This document shows positions 58,280-64,000 of a DNA stretch of 64,000 nucleotides, in pieces. The stretch is from assembly GCF_001941865.1 (NCBI RefSeq), contig NZ_CP016162.1, forward strand, positions 372,001-436,000. Reading direction: 5' to 3'. The notes beneath the pieces are model-generated. The model was given only the letters and a program-made list of their open reading frames with translations, made no database searches and had not been told where the DNA came from. Source of the stretch: Pseudomonas alcaliphila JAB1 (lineage in GTDB: Bacteria > Pseudomonadota > Gammaproteobacteria > Pseudomonadales > Pseudomonadaceae). Every line of letters starts with the position of its first letter. Within the stretch, counting starts at the first letter, position 1. Position numbers and translations under genes: made by a program.

Positions 58280-59683
58280 TCAACCCGGATCGCGATGATC
58301 GGGAAAGCGGTCATCCACGGCCACGCTGACGGACGAGCGTGTGGCGATATCGATACCCTCGCTGGCCACCTCGGCGAGGAAATCGATCTCCTCGGGCGTG
58401 ATGACGTAGGGCGGCAGGAAATACACCACGCTGCCCAGTGGGCGCAGCAACGCGCCACGTTCCAATGCGTGCTGGTAGACGCGCAGGCCACGTCGCTCCT
58501 GCCAGGGGTAGGCGGTCTTGCTGGCCTTGTCCTGCACCATCTCGATGGCCAGGGCCATGCCGGTCTGGCGCACTTCGGCCACATGCGGGTGCTCGGCCAG
58601 GTGCGCGGTGGCACTGGCCATGCGCGCCGCCAGGGCCTTGTTGCGCTCGATCACATCGTCATCACGGAAGATGTCCAGGGTCGCCAGCGCAGCGGCGCAG
58701 GCCAGCGGGTTACCGGTGTAAGTATGCGAGTGAAGGAAGGCGCGCAGGGTGGCGTAGTCGTCGTAGAACGCGCTGTAGACCTCATCGGTGGTCAGCACCG
58801 CAGCCATTGGCAGGTAGCCACCGGTCAGTGCCTTGGACAACACCAGGAAATCCGGGGTGATGCCGGCCTGCTCGCAGGCGAACATCGTGCCGGTGCGGCC
58901 GAAGCCGACGGCAATCTCGTCATGGATCAGGTGCACGCCATAGCGGTCGCAGGCCTCGCGCAAAAGCCTGAGGTAGATTGGGTGGTACATGCGCATGCCG
59001 CCGGCGCCCTGGATCAGCGGCTCGACGATCACTGCTGCGACCTCATGATGATGCTCGGCCAGGGTCTGTTCCATATGGGCGAACATGAGGCGCGAGTATT
59101 CCTCCCAGCTCACGCCTTCGGGGCGCAGGTAGCAGTCCGGGCTGGGCACCTTGATAGTGTCGAGCAGCAGGGGTTTATAGGTGTCGGTGAACAGCGACAC
59201 GTCGCCCACCGACATCGCTGCGACCGTTTCGCCGTGATAGCTGTTGCTCAGGGTGACGAAGCGCTTCTTGCTCGCCTGGCCGCTATTGAGCCAGTAGTGG
59301 AAGCTCATCTTCAACGCCACTTCGATGCCTGAGGAGCCGTTGTCGGCGTAGAACACCTTGTTCAGGCCAGCCGGGGTGATCTGCACCAGGCGCTCGGACA
59401 GCTCGATGACCGGTTGGTGGGTAAAGCCGGCGAGCATCACGTGCTCGAGACTATTCAACTGATCGCGAATGCGCGCGTTGATGCGCGGGTTAGCGTGGCC
59501 GAACACATTGACCCACCAGGAGCTGACCGCGTCCAGGTAGCGCTTGCCGTCGAAGTCCTCCAGCCATACGCCTGAGGCCTTGCGAATCGCCACCAGTGGC
59601 AGGCGCTCGTGATCCTTCATCTGGGTGCAGGGGTGCCACAACACGTCGAGGTCGCGTTGCATCCAGTGGTCGTTCAGGCTCAT
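58280..59683 (-). CDS. bioA: Adenosylmethionine-8-amino-7-oxononanoate aminotransferase BioA
   Basis: The 467-residue PLP enzyme has the bioA features HPCTQMKDHERLPLV, SSWWVNVFGHANPRIN, FYADNGSSGIEVALKM, LIHDEIAVGFGRTGT (PLP Asp) and the catalytic Lys in LVLSKALTGGYLPMAAVL. It transfers the amino group of SAM to make DAPA in biotin synthesis. The ATG at 59683 follows GGGAGATTTCGC. It is divergent from the cytochrome b561 gene. Confidence 0.96.
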   Translation of the reverse strand: MSLNDHWMQRDLDVLWHPCTQMKDHERLPLVAIRKASGVWLEDFDGKRYLDAVSSWWVNVFGHANPRINARIRDQLNSLEHVMLAGFTHQPVIELSERLVQITPAGLNKVFYADNGSSGIEVALKMSFHYWLNSGQASKKRFVTLSNSYHGETVAAMSVGDVSLFTDTYKPLLLDTIKVPSPDCYLRPEGVSWEEYSRLMFAHMEQTLAEHHHEVAAVIVEPLIQGAGGMRMYHPIYLRLLREACDRYGVHLIHDEIAVGFGRTGTMFACEQAGITPDFLVLSKALTGGYLPMAAVLTTDEVYSAFYDDYATLRAFLHSHTYTGNPLACAAALATLDIFRDDDVIERNKALAARMASATAHLAEHPHVAEVRQTGMALAIEMVQDKASKTAYPWQERRGLRVYQHALERGALLRPLGSVVYFLPPYVITPEEIDFLAEVASEGIDIATRSSVSVAVDDRFPDHRDPG

Positions 59684-59839
59684 GCGAAATCTCCCAGGGT
59701 TCGGCGGCACAGCCTACCAGAAGCTGCCAGTGAGACGTGCTCGCTGCCGCTGGTCTGGTGCCATGCACCGTCCGTTCTGCTGCCGATGAACTCTGCAACG
59801 AGCGCGTTGAACTAAACTGGTCGGCGAAAGGAAGTCGAA

Positions 59840-59868
59840 ATGAAACATCGCATTTCTCGATGTTTCAT
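59840..59868. promoter_or_regulatory. Perfect palindrome between bioA and cytochrome b561 gene
   Basis: Perfect 11-bp arms (atgaaacatcg 59840-59850 and cgatgtttcat 59858-59868) with a 7-base spacer, in an AT-rich part of the 257-base divergent region. It could be a dimeric regulator's operator for the b561 gene, 73 bases before the ATG. No known consensus recognised. A hairpin role is possible. Confidence 0.5.
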
Positions 59869-59940
59869 AGCGAAATTTTCCGCTTTTAATCGATATATTT
59901 GTCGTTAGTCTTGCTCGGAACTGAATTAGGGAAGCCTCCC

Positions 59941-60486
59941 ATGCAATGGCGCAATACCTCTGTTCGTTATGGTCTGGTCAGCGTCGTGCTGCATTGGCTG
60001 GTGGCGTTGGTCGTGTTCGGTCTGTTTGCCCTCGGCTTCTGGATGGTGGGGCTCAGCTACTACGACCCGTGGCGCCAGAGTGCACCTGACCTGCACAAGA
60101 GCATCGGCATCCTGTTGTTCGCCGTAATGTTGCTGCGTGTGTTGTGGCGCCTGTGCAGCCCAGCGCCGGCAGCCCTGGCCAGCCATGGCCGGCTCACGCG
60201 CCTGGCTTCCAAGCTGGGTCATGGCGTCCTCTATCTCGGCCTTTTCGGTGTGATGATTTCCGGTTACCTGATTTCCACCGCCGATGGCCGTGGTATCGAG
60301 GTGTTTGGCCTGTTCAGTGTGCCGGCGACCCTGACCGGTATCGCGCAACAGGAAGACATTGCCGGGGCGATTCACGAATACCTGGCCTGGGGTCTGGTGA
60401 TTTTCGCCGGCCTGCATGGCCTGGCCGCTCTCAAACACCATTTCATCGACCGCGACAGCACCCTGCTGCGGATGTTCGGGCGCTGA
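59941..60486 (+). CDS. Cytochrome b561 family protein
   Basis: The 181-residue protein has four hydrophobic segments with haem-ligand His residues: VVLHWLVALVVFGLF, DLHKSIGILLFAVMLLRVLW, LGHGVLYLGLFGVMISG and GLVIFAGLHGLAALKHHFI. Prokaryotic b561 proteins carry electrons across or along the inner membrane, often with superoxide or quinone partners. It is followed by the YceI gene 60 bases later on the same strand, and this pairing is common. Confidence 0.93.
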   Translation: MQWRNTSVRYGLVSVVLHWLVALVVFGLFALGFWMVGLSYYDPWRQSAPDLHKSIGILLFAVMLLRVLWRLCSPAPAALASHGRLTRLASKLGHGVLYLGLFGVMISGYLISTADGRGIEVFGLFSVPATLTGIAQQEDIAGAIHEYLAWGLVIFAGLHGLAALKHHFIDRDSTLLRMFGR

Positions 60487-60546
60487 AGCAATTCATAACC
60501 GGGCTCATGCCCATCTAGATCGACAACCTCGCAAGGAGAACACCCC

Positions 60547-61122
60547 ATGTTGAAGAACGCCCTCGCTGCACTGGTTCTGGGCTCCGCTCTGATCGGCGGC
60601 CAGGCCATGGCGGCCGATTACGCCATCGACAAGCAAGGCCAGCACGCCTTCGTCAATTTCAAGATCAGCCACCTGGGCTACAGCTGGCTGTACGGCACCT
60701 TCAAGGACTTCGACGGCACGTTCAGCTTCGATGCCGCCAACCCCGAGGCCAGCAAAGTCAACGTGACCCTGAAGACCGCCAGCGTCGACACCAACCATGC
60801 CGAACGTGACAAGCACATCCGCAGCGCCGACTTCCTCAATGCGAGCAAGCACGCGACTGCCACCTTCGAATCCACTTCGGTCAAGTCCACTGGCGAAGGC
60901 ACTGCCGACGTGACCGGCAACCTGACCCTGAACGGCGTGACCAAGCCGGTGGTGATCGCTGCCAAGTTCATTGGCGAAGGCAAGGATCCGTGGGGTGGCT
61001 ACCGCGCTGGCTTCGAAGGCAGCACTACCCTGACGCTGAAGGACTTCGACATTTCCATGGATCTCGGCCCGGCTTCGCAAACCGTCGAGCTGATCATTTC
61101 CGTAGAAGGCATTCGTCAGTAA
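60547..61122 (+). CDS. Periplasmic YceI-family protein (PasP-like)
   Basis: The 191-residue protein has a signal peptide ([22 protein letters not shown], cleavage near 22) and a YceI lipocalin-like fold ([82 protein letters not shown] end). YceI proteins bind isoprenoid quinones or similar lipids. The P. aeruginosa homologue is PasP (PA0423), reported as a small protease. It is probably in one operon with b561 and ends in a strong terminator. Confidence 0.92.
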   Translation: MLKNALAALVLGSALIGGQAMAADYAIDKQGQHAFVNFKISHLGYSWLYGTFKDFDGTFSFDAANPEASKVNVTLKTASVDTNHAERDKHIRSADFLNASKHATATFESTSVKSTGEGTADVTGNLTLNGVTKPVVIAAKFIGEGKDPWGGYRAGFEGSTTLTLKDFDISMDLGPASQTVELIISVEGIRQ

Positions 61123-61209
61123 AGAAGACGGCCGCTTGCGGCCAGCTGATTCGCCCGTAGGGCGGGAGAGGGCTATTTAGCCGTTTATCCTAACTCTGTC
61201 GGCAGCAAC

Positions 61210-61240
61210 AAAAACGCCACCCCATGGGGTGGCGTTTTCG
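61210..61240. terminator. Bidirectional terminator between YceI and RhlE
   Basis: Stem cgccacccc / ggggtggcg (61215-61223 and 61226-61234) flanked by aaaa and tttt runs. It serves both convergent genes. Confidence 0.85.
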
Positions 61241-61253
61241 TTAGCGCGGCAGC

Positions 61254-63128
61254 TTACTCTTCGCGGTTACGCGTCAGCAGCGCCGGCTTCTCGCTGCGTG
61301 GACGAGTGCTGTTGCTCAACTCGTCGAGCTGCTCGGCGCTGGGGAAACGATCCAGGCGAGAGCCCTTGTGCACGATGATCGGCTGCTTTTCGCGCGGGTT
61401 GCGCACGGCCGCTTCGGCGCGTGGCAGCTCGTCGCGATCCAGCGAGGTGATGCGACCGTCCGCCGGTCGGCCGCGGCCACCGCCGTTACGGCCCTGACCA
61501 CCCTGGCCACGATTCTTAGCGGGGGGGGCGCCAGCGTTGCTGCGGGGCTGCCTGTTGTTGCTGTTGGCTCTCTGGCCTTGGCCCTGAGCAGCGCCATTGC
61601 CAGCCGACCCACCGCCTGAACGACGGCCGCGACCTTGCGGCTTGTTCTGCACCGGTACGTAATCGGCACGGTTGCCAAAATTATCGATTTCGTCGTCGAG
61701 GAACTCTTCCGGGTCGCGGTCCGGAGGCAATGGTGGAACAGCCGGCGCAGCGCCACGACTCTGGTTGCGCGGCTGCTGACCACGGCGGTTCTGGCCCTGA
61801 CCCTGTTGTTGCGGCTTGGCTTTCTGCTCCTTGCCGCTGTCCTTGCCCTTGTCCTTGCGGCCGACGCCATGGCGCTCGCCCTTGGGCTTGTCGCCGCCCT
61901 GGGCGTTCTGCGCCTTGGGCTGCTTCTGCCCGCGCGGCTGGCGCGGTTCGCGGGTTTCCGGGCGCTCGGCCTCGACGGTGCTGGCATCGAAGCCCATCAG
62001 GTCGCCGTCGGGGATCTTCTGCTTGGTCATCCGCTCGATGCTCTTGAGCAGCTTCTCCTCGTCCGGCGCCACCAGCGAGATCGCCTCGCCGCTACGCCCG
62101 GCGCGGCCGGTGCGGCCGATGCGGTGCACGTAATCTTCCTCGACGTTGGGCAGCTCGAAGTTGACCACGTGCGGCAGTTGGTCGATATCCAGGCCGCGGG
62201 CGGCGATATCGGTGGCCACCAGGATGCGCACCTGGTTCGCCTTGAAGTCGGCCAGGGCCTTGGTGCGCGCGTTCTGGCTCTTGTTACCGTGGATCGCGAC
62301 GGCCGGCAGGCCGTGCTTGTCGAGGTATTCGGCGAGGCGGTTGGCGCCGTGCTTGGTGCGGGTGAACACCAGCACCTGTTCCCAGGCGCCCTGGGTGATC
62401 AGGTGGGCGAGCAGGGCACGCTTGTGGCTGGAGGCTAGGTGGAACACGCGCTGTTCGATGCGCTCGACCGTGGTGTTCGGCGGCGTGACCTCGATGCGCT
62501 CGGGGTTGCGCAGCAGCTTTCCGGCCAGGTCGGTGATGTCCTTGGAGAAGGTCGCCGAGAACAGCAGGTTCTGGCGCTGCGCCGGCAGTTTGGCCAGCAC
62601 CTTCTTGACGTCGTGGATGAAGCCCATGTCGAGCATGCGGTCGGCTTCATCAAGCACGAGGATTTCGACATGAGACAGGTCGATGGCCTTCTGGTTGGCC
62701 AGGTCGAGCAGGCGCCCGGGGCAGGCCACCAGCACGTCGACACCCTTGGCCAGGGCCTGGACCTGCGGGTTCATGCCAACGCCGCCGAAGATGCAGGCGC
62801 TGACAAATTTCAAATCGCGGGCATAGACCTTGAAGCTGTCATGCACCTGGGCGGCCAGTTCGCGGGTGGGTGTCAGCACCAGCACGCGCGGTTGTTTCGG
62901 GCCGTGACGTTGTTCGCGATCCGGATGACCGCCCGGAAACAGGCGTTCGAGGATCGGCAGGGCGAAACCGCCCGTCTTACCTGTACCCGTCTGGGCCGCC
63001 ACCATGAGATCGCGACCTTGCAACACGGCGGGAATGGCCCGCTGTTGCACCGGAGTGGGCTGGGTGTAGCCGGCGGACTCGACCGCACGGACTAGAGCCT
63101 CGGAGAGACCGAGGGAGGCAAAGGACAT
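61254..63128 (-). CDS. rhlE: DEAD-box RNA helicase RhlE
   Basis: The 624-residue helicase has the Q motif [12 protein letters not shown], Walker [24 protein letters not shown] box [16 protein letters not shown] (LFSATFS) and [13 protein letters not shown] (motif VI). A C-terminal region after about residue 390 is basic, Gln, Gly, Arg-rich and disordered, typical for RhlE. It remodels RNA in the cytosol, in cold and degradosome contexts. The 5' leader (63129-63300) is long and GC-rich. A run of eight C on the coding strand (61521-61528) occurs near residue 533. Confidence 0.95.
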   Translation of the reverse strand: MSFASLGLSEALVRAVESAGYTQPTPVQQRAIPAVLQGRDLMVAAQTGTGKTGGFALPILERLFPGGHPDREQRHGPKQPRVLVLTPTRELAAQVHDSFKVYARDLKFVSACIFGGVGMNPQVQALAKGVDVLVACPGRLLDLANQKAIDLSHVEILVLDEADRMLDMGFIHDVKKVLAKLPAQRQNLLFSATFSKDITDLAGKLLRNPERIEVTPPNTTVERIEQRVFHLASSHKRALLAHLITQGAWEQVLVFTRTKHGANRLAEYLDKHGLPAVAIHGNKSQNARTKALADFKANQVRILVATDIAARGLDIDQLPHVVNFELPNVEEDYVHRIGRTGRAGRSGEAISLVAPDEEKLLKSIERMTKQKIPDGDLMGFDASTVEAERPETREPRQPRGQKQPKAQNAQGGDKPKGERHGVGRKDKGKDSGKEQKAKPQQQGQGQNRRGQQPRNQSRGAAPAVPPLPPDRDPEEFLDDEIDNFGNRADYVPVQNKPQGRGRRSGGGSAGNGAAQGQGQRANSNNRQPRSNAGAPPAKNRGQGGQGRNGGGRGRPADGRITSLDRDELPRAEAAVRNPREKQPIIVHKGSRLDRFPSAEQLDELSNSTRPRSEKPALLTRNREE

Positions 63129-63315
63129 GAGCAATCCTGTACTAAGTGAGGGCGTGGCCCTGGAGGTGTAGAGCCTGGCTTGAATCACACGTGGGGGGCG
63201 TGATCCCGTCCGGTACTGCTGGCTTCTGGGAGCTAGCATCCGGGCGCAAGCCTGGCGGGAAGCCCCGAGTATAACAGAGCTGAGGCCTTGCGCAGCTACC
63301 AGCCTGTCGGTTGGT

Positions 63316-64000
63316 TCACGGCCTGAGCCGATCGGGGTTGGCGTAGCGCTGCTGCAGCTGGGCATAGGCAGGTTCGCGCTTGAAGCGGCGCAGTTCGTCA
63401 GCGAAGTCCTTGGCCAGGCTAGCCAGGGCAGGGTCGTGACGCAGCGCGAGGTATAGACGGTCATGGCCGACCGCCTTGCGGTTGTAGTCGACCTGCTGTT
63501 GCAAGCCCATCTGGGTGGTCAGATAGAGGCCGGCGCGACGGTCATTGATGACCAGATCGACGCGGTGGCGGATCAGCTTACCCAGATTGGCCTCGTGAGT
63601 CGGAGCCTCTTCGCGACTGAACAAGGGCGAATTGCGGAAGGTTTCGTCGTTGTACCAGTAGCCTGGCGAGATGCCGATCACCAGGTCGCGCAGGTCTTTC
63701 AGGCTCTCATAGGGGTAGGGGCGGTTACGTGCGTAGAACAGCACCAGTTCGACGTCACTTAGCGGCTCTTCGACGAAGAGCATGCTCGCTTCGCGCTCGG
63801 GTAGATGGAAAATATCCAGAATGCCGTCTGCATTGCCTAGTTCCAGCTCCAGCAGGCAGCGCTTCCACGGCAGGAACTGCAGGTCCAGCTTTACCCCCAG
63901 GCGCTGCAGCACCTCGCGGGTGATCTCGTAGTCGAGGCCAGCGGCCTGGCCGTCTTCCTCGTAGACGTAGGGCGCCCAGGCATCCGTGACCAGGCGCAGC
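63316..64000 (-). CDS. Extracellular solute-binding protein, amino acid type (5' end outside window)
   Basis: The frame stays open to the window end; the visible part reads [20 protein letters not shown] at its N side and ends ...[16 protein letters not shown]. It resembles ABC-type amino-acid-binding domains (SBP_bac_3), with [26 protein letters not shown] and [21 protein letters not shown]. Such proteins bind small solutes in the periplasm, or act as sensor domains. The signal peptide and the rest lie beyond the window, so the parent could be a standalone binding protein or a larger sensor. Confidence 0.8.
   Translation of the reverse strand, partial: LRLVTDAWAPYVYEEDGQAAGLDYEITREVLQRLGVKLDLQFLPWKRCLLELELGNADGILDIFHLPEREASMLFVEEPLSDVELVLFYARNRPYPYESLKDLRDLVIGISPGYWYNDETFRNSPLFSREEAPTHEANLGKLIRHRVDLVINDRRAGLYLTTQMGLQQQVDYNRKAVGHDRLYLALRHDPALASLAKDFADELRRFKREPAYAQLQQRYANPDRLRP

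Overview
The window is a high-GC (roughly 60-65%) gammaproteobacterial chromosome segment that I read as Pseudomonas sensu lato, and not P. aeruginosa itself. The evidence is a complete Pil-Chp twitching chemotaxis cluster, FabY instead of a classical FabH neighbourhood, a catalytically dead dihydroorotase next to pyrB, an HslR/HslO/PckA block, and dispersed Pseudomonas-type REP hairpins. From memory, gene order matches three P. aeruginosa PAO1 blocks (about PA5192-PA5198, PA5174-PA5181 and PA0401-PA0428) separated by accessory genes. No rRNA, tRNA, CRISPR array, transposase or prophage gene was seen.

Layout. 1-1737: truncated PAS-GGDEF-EAL protein. 1744-8245: ldcA-rimK-rimB (minus strand), hslR, a PAP2 phosphatase, hslO and pckA. 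8582-14130: RecQ-family helicase, then a minus-strand MCE/ABC lipid-transport operon (STAS-MlaE permease, ATPase, MCE protein, lipoprotein). 14288-18531: Baeyer-Villiger-type monooxygenase, a 55-residue orphan protein, a Tat-exported aldo/keto reductase and its coupled membrane carrier. 18614-24483: LysR regulator divergent from an acyl-CoA catabolic set (3-hydroxyacyl-CoA dehydrogenase, acyl-CoA dehydrogenase, Fe-dependent alcohol dehydrogenase, thioesterase). 24562-26830: DUF2157/DUF4824-like pair and a convergent glycine-zipper protein. 26917-31610: YdeP-type molybdoenzyme, FdhD, LysR regulator, BON-LysM protein. 31686-36030: HAD nucleotidase, nudE, cysQ, fabY. 36318-42196: long minus-strand operon gshB-tonB-algH-ruvX-pyrR-pyrB-pyrC'. 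42438-55657: pilGHIJK-chpABC. 55736-64000: AGCS symporter, rsmE, bioA, cytochrome b561, YceI, RhlE helicase and a truncated solute-binding protein.

How the genes work together. Two themes are clear. The pilGHIJK-chpABC operon encodes a full chemosensory relay for type IV pili: receptor PilJ, adaptors PilI and ChpC, a giant multi-phosphotransfer kinase ChpA, response regulators PilG and PilH, methyltransferase PilK and methylesterase ChpB. The gshB-to-pyrC' operon joins glutathione synthesis, a TonB protein and pyrimidine synthesis in one likely transcript. Smaller units (rimBK-ldcA, MCE/ABC, cysQ-nudE, cytochrome b561-YceI) show 1-4 base overlaps or short gaps typical of translational coupling.

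Repeats. At least four families of hairpin repeats lie mainly between convergent genes, where they may act as transcript ends. One 143-bp element with 18-bp terminal inverted repeats and TA ends sits directly against the nudE ribosome binding site and looks like a MITE. I found no wholly new multi-gene system. The least explained items are the exported aldo/keto reductase plus carrier, the DUF2157/DUF4824 pair, the 55-residue orphan, and the Thr-type phosphotransfer domains of ChpA.
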